The translations under genes and the position numbers were made by a program. Shown here one piece after another: positions 1 to 11,584 of a stretch of 64,000 bases of DNA (the first letter of the stretch is position 1; each line of letters starts with the position of its first letter). Origin of the DNA: Gyrodactylus bullatarudis. Taxonomy: Eukaryota; Platyhelminthes; Monogenea; Gyrodactylidea; Gyrodactylidae. The stretch is from positions 124,001-188,000 of the forward strand of contig SSNU01000248.1 of assembly GCA_012064415.1 (NCBI GenBank), in the 5' to 3' direction. The notes beneath the pieces are model-generated. The model had not been told where the DNA came from. It worked only from the letters and a program-made list of their open reading frames with translations, and did no database searches.

Positions 1-97
1 TGATACACGACAACTTGTTACGATTCAAATATCTATAGAATAAAAAGATAAATGAATAGATATGGTCGGCCTTTATGCGATAGAGTTGGTCACTTAC

Positions 98-3000
98 AAA
101 AGCCTAAGATTCTTCAAGTTTTTGAATGTTCCACTTGAAATTCGATCGAGTTTGTTTTCATTCAGGAATCTAGAGAAGGAATAAATGAAATTTCTTCGTA
201 TCATACACAAGAAAAAGAAGTAGGATAAAAGTTAACTTACAGTGTTGATAACTTTGTTAAATCGTTGAATGCACCATTTTCAATGTTTTTTATTTGATTA
301 TTGCTCAGATTTCTGCATGAATGAAATACAATAATTGTTTTCTATAATAATACAATACATAAAACACTATGATATCTCAGTAGACTTACATTTGTTTAAG
401 TTGTGGGTAATTGGAAAAAGCGCCACTTTTAATCTCGGTCAAGTTTGAATCGGACAAGTCTCTGTTTGTGTGTAACACATTAAAGTATGAAAATGATGAG
501 TATTTTTTATTACACAACACGTACAATTCAATAAGATCCACTGGCAGATCCTGGGGAATGTGATCGATAGTTTTTGTTAATGATTTGCTTGCATAACACT
601 TGACTGAACTGGGTGCCTTGGTACAATCACAAATACTTTTACAGGAATGAACCAGGGATCTTGTTTGTCTTGTTCGTTCATGAGGACACTGGGTAAAGGA
701 CAAAACATCCGCTAAGAGAAAGCATTAGTTGAACAAACCACTAGGTCAAATGAAGCCCCCTCTTTAGAAAGGTTAATTAATTATTACGCAGTTTAACTCT
801 TTGCAAATCCCTACTACTTGACATTAAGAAAGAGATCTATTGTTGCAAATACCAAAAAAAGACTTACAATTTTTCTGGAAGCAAGAGTTCTTAACTTCAT
901 ATTCTACAAGATCAGAGTAGAGGTCAGTATTTGATTGAGTTGAACTATTGTTGTCACGATGGAAGCAGGTGGAGAGTTTCTTGAATAGAATTTCATTTGC
1001 TGAACCGTGAATGATTTGATTCTCTGGAGAGCTAAACAACTCGAGGCCGTATTTGGCAAGGGGACATGCACACTTGAGGTCATCAATCACCAAATTACTG
1101 AGTAACATTTAGAGAATATGAGTGTATAATTTGAAAATATACTATTCGAAATGCATGTAAAAAATTCCAAGACCAACTTGGCTTTAATAAAACTTCTTAT
1201 AATGACTTGGGAGAGAAATGAAAGGAAAACATTCAAACTCTTTGCCAACTCTGATAGCTGAGGATTTAAAATTACAAAATTGAAAGAATTACTTTTTACC
1301 AGCGATTGATTTCATTATCGTTTAGGAGTTGAATTTCTATTTGTTGATCATTCTTAAAAAAACAATGCAATTTCGATTATTTTCTGTTTCTTGTCTTATT
1401 GCGATTATAATTATGATTATACAATCCTTTTTTAAGATTAATAACATTTTTTTGTTCAAAGATTGAAAAAATGGGGATTTGGCGCCAAATCAAAATTTGA
1501 ATTCCCTAATTGAATTCTCAAACCAAGCAACAAGAGGATACATATTTGTTAATTTATCTAATATATAAATCAAGCCAGTGTAAGAGTCTGATGAGATCCG
1601 ACAAAATAAAAGCTTTATAACTAAATATTCACTCGTCTTATCTTCAAATCCTCAAAATGAGTTCCAGCTCACCAACAGAAACGAAAATAGGGAAAATTTA
1701 TAGGCTCATCTCGTCTTGAGATTCATTTCGAAGTTAGCTATTTATTTTATAATTCTAAAGTTGGTTGATATGAAGTAGTGAATCTATGATTTTTACAGAA
1801 ATTTCGATGTTTTCATCAAGAATTTGAATATGTTGAAGATATTTTGGAATCCTACTCATGTTGCCCACTTTATATTCTGAATAAAAATATTTTTATGAAA
1901 AATATGGCCATTTTTCAAATTCCCATTTGGTGCCAAAATCCCATTTTTTCGAACTTTGAACCGAAAATATTTATTGATTTGAAAGTTGGACGTTGATCAA
2001 AAGAGGTTTTTCAAGATCAAGATTAGACAAGAAAGCTGACTAGCACCGTTAAATTACCAACAATTACCATATTATTCATAATAATAATTTTTTTTTTAGA
2101 ATTTTTTTTTCAAATCATAAAATTGGGCAACATGAGTAGGATTCTTTGAAAAATTCAAATTCTTGATGAAAACATCGAGATTTCAGTAAAAATTATAGAT
2201 TCCTAACTTCAAATCAATTAGATTTATCTTTGTATGTCATAAAGACATTTTGAATTCATTCAGATTTTCTTAAATTTAATTTCTCTACATTATAATTTTA
2301 CCACAGACTTTGTGACGCACTTTAAAATTTGGTCTACTTTTATTCATTCTAATTAATTAATAATACCTTCAAGTTAAAAATCAAGAAACTAGTACAGAAA
2401 ATTACTCAGAAGGGTTTATTTTCTTTTAGTCAACGTGCCTCTCATAGGATAACAAAAGATATATTCTTTGCCTTATCTCAGATGCCTTTAGTGTTTTTCA
2501 TTTGCTTCAATTTAACCGTAAATATCTCATTCTCTTGGTAGTTCCTTTTGTTTATTGATCCAAATCAATTTCAGGTCCAGGATATTTGTTCATTACGACA
2601 AAAATTCTTTTTAATTATAATTTTTCCCTTTATCAAATACCGGAGGGGTTTTGACGGAGGCAGAAATATACAGAAGGAGACGGATTTAAAATAAAAATAA
2701 GAAATATGTTTGTTTATCATTACATACATAAAGTAATTTGGGAATTACATTTACTAGTTTTGATAAGAAGCTTCTTAAAAGAAAATACTCAGTGAATACA
2801 ATGAAAGATAAGCCCATAAAAAGGTTATATAAATTACTCACGGTATTCGAAGATAATTCCAGTTGACCCTATCAACAGCGTCGAGGGAAAATTGACTTAT
2901 CGGATTTCTATCTAATGATCTGGAAGAAGTAAACTTAATCATTAATCATTCATTAAATAAACGGTTAATATGATTGTGTTTAATCAGCCAAGAAATGTCA

Positions 3001-6000
3001 ATCCTTATCCATACTTTTTTATTGTCAACCAAGCTAGGAATATTATCAGTATTATTATTATTATGCCATGGAACCCTGAGAAAGTAATAGAATTGACTTA
3101 AACTGATAGCACACAAATAATTTAATCAAATGGCAACGGTTGATTTATTTTTCAAAGTAATACAACTACACTATTAAATGTAATAATGAAAGAGAGAAAC
3201 AAAAGTGACCTTGCTTTAAGGTAGGGTCATTTAAAAGAGAAGGGAGTCATGTTTTTATTAAAATATTATTACATTCCAAAAATATTCTTTCACGTGGTAA
3301 AGATATCATAAGGGTAATTTTCACCTTTTTTTTCCCAAAAAACAATTAACAATTTGTAACTTACATTGATGTAAAAGTATTTCCTGTTCTTAATGATCCT
3401 TTTGTCAAACACTTGATAGAATTGTCCGATAAATCTCTGAAAAAAACGTTTTCTATTAATCTCGTATCAAATTAATGCAAGAGAAATAAAAATTTCCGGC
3501 TTCAATAAACCCTGAGTTATTTCTGATACATCACATTTTAGCAGATCATTATTATTTATCAGAGGCTAAGAAAATACTTTGTTTATCATCCGAATACGTA
3601 AAGATCTCAGCTCTATCATTCGTCAAACATTCGTTATACTAATTTGAAAGATATTTATTTTTGTTTAAAAGTGAAAACCTATTTCACAGGGTCATAGATT
3701 GAAACTAAGGTTATCGAGTAATCATACCTGTTCAAATATAAAGCTAATTAATATGAAGATGGAAATTTATGATTTTTACAAAATTATGAATTTTTTCATC
3801 AGGAAATCGAATTTGACCAAGATTTTTTGGAATATAGATCATAGGTTCCACTTTGAGGATCTAAAAAAAAATTTGAAAAAAATCAAATTTTAAGAAAGTT
3901 ATGGCATATTTCAAATCTAGCGATGGCGCCGAGTTCCCATTTTTTTGAACTTTGAGTTGAAAATTTTGGTTGATTTAAAAGTGAGAGAGGGATCAAAAGT
4001 TGATATTTAGGATCACGATTAGTCAAAGAACCCGATTATGAGCATAAAAATTTCAATGGACTCGCCAATTTCCAGGGATCTTGAATCATCAAAATTTCTT
4101 CGATTTTCAAGTAGTGAAAATGTTCAAAAAATCAAAATTCGATTTTCACACGAAGATGGGGGGATTCTCAAAATCTGAATCAGCATATTTGATTTCTTTG
4201 ACTAATCGTGATCCTAAAAATCAACTTTTGAACACTCTCTCACTTTTAAATCAACAAAAACTTTCAACTCAAAGTTCAAAAAAATGGGAACTCGGCGCCA
4301 TCGCTAGATTTGAAATATGCCATAACTTTCTTAAAATTTGATTTTTTTCAAATTTTTTTTCTTCAGATCCTCAAAGTGGAACCTATGATCTATATTCCAA
4401 AAAATCTTGGTCAAATTCGATTTCCTGATGAAAAAATTCATAATTTTGTAAAAATCATAAATTCTCATCTTCATATCAATTAGGTGTATATATTATAGAA
4501 TTTATCATCAGGCAGTTAGACCGATGTAAAAGAGTCCAATACGATCAAGTTTGAATTTGCTGGAAACTCAACGTCTAGCCGTAAAAAACTTTTAAAACAT
4601 TTTATCGTGGTTTCTAATCTTTAAAATAATATTTATCTCGATAATAAATAACGCGATAATTATGATTCAAATAAAGAATTTATCTTAGAGGCGAGGAAAT
4701 ATTCTTAAATGATTGATGGGATATCTTTCACATAGGCTGTCCATCTGTTAATATATATATATATATCAATACTTACAATGATACAAGTGGGCTTTCACTA
4801 AAAGGACTTCCCTCAATTTCTGTCAATTTGTTCAAGTTGAGACGGCTTTGAAATAAAAAAAGAGAATTATAACTCTCATCATCAAATAAAAATTATTATT
4901 TCAGGCTATTTTTAGAACCAGATTGGTCTCGATTTATTTTTCGATTGTAGAACTTATGCCTTGATAAAATGGTCGTTTGTGAATCAAACTTCTTATTTAC
5001 TACTCTTAATTAATTTTTATTTCATAAACCCTGTTGAGTTCAGAGTTATAAATTACCGCATTTCTAAGATTATCATTATTTCTATTCTGTATTATTAAAT
5101 TTCCTGATATAATCTTCTGTGATTATAGATAAAGTTGATTCGTTCGTCTTAGACCTAAATTATAGAGTAGTTCTTGAAGTTAAAAGCGTTCGAGTTCCAA
5201 AAGCATTTGACAAGACCTTGTGGAAATATTTGAATGTATGAATCTCTACATATTGACTCTTTAGTATAGAAATTATACTTTCTAAAATTTCTAAATTCGC
5301 CTATCGATATGATTTTTAAAGTATATTAAAATCATCCCATCAAATTTCGCTCTAGAATCTCTTTTTATGCTTCTGTAATAAGATTTAAAAAATTATGAAA
5401 TTTTTCAAATATAAAACTTTTTTTCCGATAAGATTTGTTATATTCATGGAAAATAATAAGTTTCAAAACAATATAAATAAGAGACAGAAAACGTAAAAGT
5501 CTTATGGGCCAACCATTATTTGACAGATACGTAAGGAGGCAGCAATGACCTTGTTGTTGAGCAGTGCTATCTCTCACCTAACCCATCTCCCCATATGATG
5601 TAAAATACGGATTGAACCAATCAAAGGATTATTTTACATTTATGTTTTTAGAAAAATCAAGCCGGTGTAGTAGTCTGAAGAGATACAATGAAATATAAGC
5701 TTTATTACTAAATTTACACCTGATTTCTAAATCCTCACAATGAGTCCCTCATTAACCAGCAAAATAAGATTACATTTTTACAACTTTTTTGAAACATTAA
5801 AATACGTTTTTTTATTTGAAAATTTTCATAATTTGGCATAATTTTTAAAGAAGTATGTTATTAATTGATTAATTTTATCATTTCTTAGTAATTTTGGAAG
5901 ATTTCGTTTAAGTCTAATAGAGATAATCATTGAAGAAATGTTGACAAAGATTTAAAACTAGTTGTGGAATGTGTATGTTGACTCACAGAGTTTTCAAATT

Positions 6001-9000
6001 CTCTACACCTCGAAATGCCTCTGGTTGTATTTTGTCAATTCTGTTTCTTTCGAGATGCCTGCAAGATAAACATTGTACAAATAAAAATCTGACAAACGGA
6101 TGAATCATAGAATCAAGTTCCTCTGGTGAAATGTATTTCAAAAGGCCACAGAGGAAAATTGAAAGTGTCAATCATAGAACTCACAGACGACGTAGATTAC
6201 GCATTCCCGCGAAAGCGTTTGAGTCAACTTTTTCAATTGCATTGTCTGCCAAATTTCTAGAATAAACACAATTAAATCACATTAACAGTAACTGGAGAGG
6301 ATATTGAAGAAAAATGATGTTTTCTTATTCCCACATGGCACTCTAAAATTTCTTCCGATTCTAAAGCAAACTGTAGAATTTTGAAAATTTTGATTTTATT
6401 TCTTTCTATTGAAACAATATGGAAGCTAATTAAAACGTTTTTAATTGATTTATTGTAATTAAAAGGAAATTATTGTATACGTAACACCGATTTCGGGAAA
6501 AAATTTATGAAAAAAACAATAATTTTCAATATAATTACAGATCAAACAATATTTTGAAGTGTCCGTTTTGAATTGATTTCCAAAAAAATTTGGGTAAATT
6601 TTCAGGAGAATTTGAAGGAGAATTGAGAATAGCTTTAGTTAAAAATTATAGTTACAATTAAATAGGGTAATTCTGATCACAATCAATGATAAAAAAACTA
6701 CCCAAATCAAAGAGAATTTCTACTCAAATTTGATATAAGTGCAGCATATAGCCATGTTTCTGTAAGAAATTTATTTTTGTAAAAATCCTAAATTCTTATC
6801 AACGTAGAAAAGAAACATAACAGATTCAACGCTAGTTACATGTAAGCCTATTCGATTAAAAATATAAAAGATTATGGTTTACTGTTTACCAGCTCAAAGA
6901 GAAAAATTCTCAAGCATTCAAGAAAAAGAATTTTATCGAACACAAGTTGATTCATCTTAATAGCCTTCGTGAACCTGGCATAGTGTTTGAGGAAACTGTT
7001 ATCTGTCGGCTCATTTGATGAGAGAACCTAAATTTTGATTCTGCGGGATCTTAATTACACGGTTAGATCTGTCCTGAAAATTTTTGGATTAAAATGTAAT
7101 AATCAATAAACTCGGTAAAAAATAAAACTCGGAGTAAAACCAAATTCCTTTGAGTCGAAAATTTTTGTTGTTTTGATTGAGAAAGGTATTTTCTTTGACC
7201 AGCTCCGCAATAAGAAAGAACCCGGTTTCAAGGAAATAATTCATTTAATAATCATACAGAATTCATTCACTTTCTTTTAATGATAACAAGGGAAGAAGAT
7301 AAATTATTCAACCAATTTTCTGTCACCCAATTGTGAACCTTGAATGGTTTAAAACTATTGATGAAGGATGTATTCAAGTATTGAGGCCAACCTTATCGGC
7401 ATTATTTATTCAATATATCCATTTTTATCATATGGATTTATTTTTTATTCAAAAAAACCCCAAGATTTTTCCATTTCCTCCTATAATGCACTTGAATGTG
7501 AAATGAACAGAATAAAGGTTATCTTTTTCAAAAAAATTGACAACTTTTCTTCCTGTATCTCAATAAACACTATAACCAATGTAATAAAAATACAACTCTT
7601 TTTGTTAAAAGAAGCAAACTCAGCTAATTGATATGATTATAAATAACTAGAGAAAGATGTTAAACGTTAGGAGTAGATTTCAGGAATTCAATAGTGACTA
7701 AAAAATCTTACAATATGAGTAAGATATTTCGAGTTATGTTCATTTTTAGGCACTCAGAAGCAAAAGGGGAACATTTTTATTCTTGATTGGTTATTCATTT
7801 TTTGATCATAATTTTATTTCATCAATGATTGGATAATTTAAAATTCAAAAACTCAGCAGGGCCTTTCGTGGGATTAAGAAATTAAAAAGAAGTCAACACT
7901 AGTTGATAATCAAATTATGAGCCAATCCTTAATTAGTGTAAAAGAAGAGGTGAAAAAGGATCAAGAAGATACATTGGGCAGTTACTGATGGATGAATTCC
8001 TAAAGTTTAAAGGGGGCCCAAGTATGGAGTGAAACCAAAAGTGAAACCGCAAATTCACATCCCTCCCTCTCTGAGCAATTTCGAACCAATGGATGGGCAG
8101 AAAAACATGCATTGTAACATTATATAAATGTCAGTCCGGGATCAAGTCTGAAGAGACCCGGCGAAATAAAACGTTTATCATTTATTTATTGCTTGTCATC
8201 CAACCTTTCTTATGAGTCTAGAATCGAGTAACAAAAAAATCCAAATTTCGCGCCTTCTCGAAAAATTAGAAATATTTTATATATTTTTTTAAAATACTCT
8301 TGTCACTCAGAAGAATATTAAACTTGATATCAATTAGCTTTATATTTTCCGCCAATTCAAATGAGTGATGTTTTTTTTTAATTTTGGATTAGAGTAGTTA
8401 TTTTGAATTGATATTTTTTTCACAAAATTAATGAATTTTAAAAATATAATTACATTAAGTGGGTACCTCGGCCAAGTTAACAAAGACTAAAAAAAATGAT
8501 GAGTGAATACTCTTGCCATGAGGGAATTCGGCTCCTCCATGAGCTGAGTAAATGTATCCAAATGGTTATCAATGATCATAAATACCCATGTAGATACTTA
8601 ACATGAAGTGTTTTTTTTCTAAATTATAAAACTATGAAATTAAAAAAAGAACATTTCAATAATGAAACTAAAATTCATGGCCCCTTCAACTAGGCGCGTA
8701 TTTTTTTCTCGTTTTATACGTACTTCAATTACTGTATATTTAAACTGTATAATTATAATTGAATATTATAGATATTGTATATGAGATATTCACTCGAATA
8801 TCTCAAATGTTTATCGATCAAATAGCCATTTACTGAAATCACTTGTATATGATTGTAAAGAATGTGTTCTCTTACAAAACTTTCTTATTATTCTATTTTA
8901 AAGTTCAAAAAATTCGATCAAGGAAATACCGTCTTCAAAACGTTTTTTCCATAAACTTGAAAAAATAAATACAGTTACAAGAAATAATTCGAGTATATGA

Positions 9001-10789
9001 GTAAACTTAACTGAAGCTATATGTAGATGAGAATTCAATTTTTTTATAAACTCAATATTTTTATCTGGATAGTGAGAAGAAAATATGAAAAAAAGGTAAA
9101 TTTTCGAATCTCGAAAATAGACCAAATTTCCACTTATTTAACAATTGTGGTCAAAATTTTTGCTGATATCTGATATTTGTGATCAAAATTTGAATTTTCT
9201 GATTATCAAGAAAGGAAATGAACCAACATTTAAATTTACACATTTCATCGAATAGTATTCTGTATAAAAATCCATGTCGGTCTGATGAAAACCGACAAAA
9301 ATAACGAGCTCATCGAAAAATGATCTAAAATTAGTTTATAATAAAATTTATTAAAACTTGGGTCAATATTAGTATTCTTAGCCATGGCCACCCAAACGTT
9401 TCGACAGTGGTACGACAAGCTCATCAAAAATAATACTATTTATATACTTCCATGATCTCATCTCTATCAGTTTTTTGATGACCAATGGCTGAGAATATTA
9501 ATATTGACCTCATATTTACCAACAATTCATCTCCGTTTTCTACCTCCTATTGGACGAAATTTTGCAAAATAAGTCATTTTTCGATAAGATAAATTTAAAT
9601 CTTCAATCAAGTACTTAAATATTATCCCACCAAATTTTGCTTCAAAATACTTTTCTGAAATAAGATAAATAAACAAAATTTTGAGAATTTTCACATTAAA
9701 AACGTCTCATGACCTATCAAAATTGGAAAAAATTTAATTTTTAATCATTGAAAAAACAATTTCAAGTCTTTTTTGCCCATTTTTGACGAATAATTTGAAT
9801 TCAAGTTAAAATTATGAAAATAAAACATTTAAAAACGTTTTTAATTCGAAAATTTTGACAATTTTGTTAATCTTATTCCAGAAGCATGGTATTTTGAAGC
9901 GAAATTTGGTGGGATAATATTAAGATACTTTAAGATTAAATTTATCATATCGATGGGCAATTTAAGTAATTTTGCAAAATTTCGTCCAAGTCTACTAAAT
10001 AATTTTTGAATATCAAGGAAATCTGGAATTTAAAAGATGACGATGAGTTTTTTTTAAAAATAGAGAATTCCCATATTCCAATATCTGCTCTAATTTATTT
10101 ATTTCTAAATAAGTTTTTAAAATTGATTTCTGTCGTATTGTCCAAGAGATGATGGATAATTATATAACCAATACATGCTCGATTACACAATATTTGGCAT
10201 TTACACTTCTTTTTTTTCGGGAAGTTAAAAATGGTATGTTTTGGGATATAGCCATGTAAATAGCCTTTATTATACTGATAATATATACCCTTAGATTAAT
10301 GAGAATCTAAGGCTACCTGTGGATTCATTGCTTGTGTCACATGTACAGGATACGTACAAGTAAAACATTTATTCAGGCTATTCAGAATACACCTGTTTCA
10401 TGATTAAGATGATAAATAATTTCACGGTATTTTTAAATTTCATTTTAACACCTCTCTCTCAACAATCCTTGTAATAATAGTAATAATAATCTCGCGATTA
10501 AGAATAAAATAAAAGTAGGAACTTACAGTATTCGAGTGTCCTTTGGTATGCCACTTGGAATATGGGCTAGATTTTGATGAGAACAGTCGACAGTGAATTT
10601 ATCACATGTACACTTGGTTGGACAAATCCTCGGATTAATTGAAGCATTCTTGGCATCCTCCGAGCTTAACTTTGGCAATGACACCCCCAAATTGCTAGAT
10701 GAAATAGGTGAAATATCCAAAAGGCCCACCACTATCAAGAGGACGTAAAGACTTGTTAAACGGATTTGTTTAAGCATAATGATTTTCAT
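98..10789 (-). CDS. slit: Slit-family secreted leucine-rich-repeat guidance protein, 5' part (3' end outside window)
   Basis: Slit proteins are secreted ligands of Robo receptors in axon and cell guidance. Eleven exons were joined on phase and splice signals: 10527-10789, 6185-6256, 5987-6058, 4777-4845, 3365-3436, 2842-2919, 868-1097, 525-711, 390-461, 241-312 and 98-169. The start ATG at 10789 opens a hydrophobic signal peptide, followed by an LRRNT cysteine cluster (CPTKCTCDKFTVDC), five leucine-rich repeats, an LRRCT-like segment (CACPLAK), a second LRRNT-like cysteine cluster and three more repeats. The repeat AFSNYPQLKQMNLSNNQI closely resembles the second LRR block of Slit. Almost every repeat is one exon of 69-78 bases with phase-2 borders, the usual Slit structure. 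The reading frame across 462-524 stays open, but removing that 63-base GT-AG intron restores a perfect repeat start. The first LRRCT is diverged (no C-x-C-xLxW). The 4.3 kb first intron and others hold repeats. Another two-block LRR protein cannot be fully excluded. Confidence 0.8.
1573..1682 (+). repeat. Dispersed repeat family C, copy 1
   Basis: A segment of about 110 bases of the form agtctga-gagat-c-g-c-aaataaaa followed by a thymine-rich stretch recurs at 5660-5765 and 8125-8235. Each copy carries an AATAAA-type hexamer at the same place, which would suit the 3' end of a retroelement or the R region of an LTR. No coding part was found with it. Confidence 0.5.
1758..2228. repeat. Palindromic (foldback) repeat family A, copy 1
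   Basis: The left arm begins near gttgatatgaag and runs through catcaagaatttgaatatg to cctactcatgttgcccac; the right arm is its imperfect reverse complement and ends near caaatcaattagatttat. It is one of at least seven copies of the same foldback family in the window. No open frame of note is present. It lies in a slit intron. Confidence 0.7.
3738..4490. repeat. Palindromic (foldback) repeat family A, copy 2, about 750 bp
   Basis: The two halves are near-perfect reverse complements over roughly 300 bases each, from aaagctaattaatatgaag on the left to cttcatatcaattaggt on the right, with a short central spacer near 4040-4190. The transcript of either strand could fold into a very long hairpin. 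It lies in a slit intron. The apparent open frames inside it are by-products of the repeat. Confidence 0.85.
4751..4766. repeat. (AT)n microsatellite
   Basis: A short run of alternating A and T lies just downstream of a slit exon donor site. Confidence 0.7.
5660..5765 (+). repeat. Dispersed repeat family C, copy 2
   Basis: This segment matches 1573-1682 in order and spacing (agccggtgtagtagtctgaa, then gctttattactaaatt, then caatgagtccctcattaacc) with scattered substitutions. It lies in a slit intron. Confidence 0.5.
8125..8235 (+). repeat. Dispersed repeat family C, copy 3
   Basis: The copy reads tcaagtctgaagagacccgg followed by cgaaataaaacgttta and is the least decayed of the three complete copies. 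A reverse-oriented fragment (aacgttatatttcgccgggt) is seen near 42769. It lies in the first slit intron. Confidence 0.5.
9550..9995. repeat. Palindromic repeat family B
   Basis: The left arm contains tggacgaaattttgcaaaat and ttatcccaccaaattttgct; the right arm contains their reverse complements (agcgaaatttggtgggataa, then ttttgcaaaatttcgtcca). Diverged single arms of the same family occur near 5268-5400 and 5790-5910. It is unrelated in sequence to family A. It lies in the first slit intron and looks like another non-autonomous foldback element. Confidence 0.65.
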
Positions 10790-11584
10790 CTGGTCATTAA
10801 CAGGACGCTTCACTCATTCGAACTTTGACTTATTCAATAATAGTAATTATTAACACTCTTGATGATGATGATGAGAAATTATTTATACTTTTCGTCTACA
10901 TGCTTTACCTTTCATACTTGGTCGTATATTATCAGGTATAGAGAATGATTCTCATTGGTCCTTATCGTCCAATGGAATTCTATTGGTCAAGATTTCTATC
11001 TCAACCAGGATTGATTGACGAATAAAATTCATAGTGTGCTTTTATCTCGGTATCTAATTCTAGTTTATATAAAGCACGTTTTATTATTAAATATTACATA
11101 AATGATTCATTTGATGCAATACTTTAATGTGTAGACTTTTAGTCAGTCATTGAAGATAGTTATCTCAGTTACTTGTATAGTAGCAACATTCATCTCTATC
11201 AATGGAAGAAAGGGTTGGGGAGCCAAGGATATGTAGAGGAAAGCAGACGAGTATTTCTCCATTCTAAACTGGAGAGGAAGAAAAAAGTGTCTGGTCAGTC
11301 AGTCAGTCAGCCACTCAGTAGCTGAAAGGCATTCAGAATAAAATGCATATCTATCTATCGAGAGAATATCTTTCCATTAGAAATATAATTACAAAGTGTT
11401 TTTTTTTCTTCCTACTCTATCACACATTGAAACAAAAAGTTGTGAATAATCTTGGATAATAAAAATCTTTAATTTTGTATTTTATTTTATCTTGGTTAGA
11501 GAGAATCGAATAGGTGAAATTATTTTGTAAAAAAAATGAAATAAAATGATAATATTTGTGTTCTGTAGATCATTAGTGTTTGAA
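10790..11584. other. Region between slit start and PALS1 stop
   Basis: This stretch separates the stop codon of PALS1 from the start codon of slit, both on the minus strand, so it should hold the slit 5' UTR and proximal promoter together with the PALS1 3' UTR. I see no further gene, only a short (GTCA) microsatellite at 11294-11310 and runs of A and T. Confidence 0.5.
11294..11310. repeat. (GTCA)n microsatellite
   Basis: Four tandem copies of gtca are visible about 500 bases upstream of the slit start codon. Confidence 0.85.

Noticed and set aside
4081..4341. Plus-strand frame of 86 codons
   Set aside because: It lies within one arm of the family A palindrome and mirrors the opposite arm; it has no protein-like features.
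7368..7631. Plus-strand frame of 87 codons in the first slit intron
   Set aside because: AT-driven codon content and no splice context or recognisable motif.
10790..10813. GTG start eight codons upstream of the slit ATG
   Set aside because: Nuclear genes of animals start at ATG; the first in-frame ATG (10789) opens a good signal peptide.
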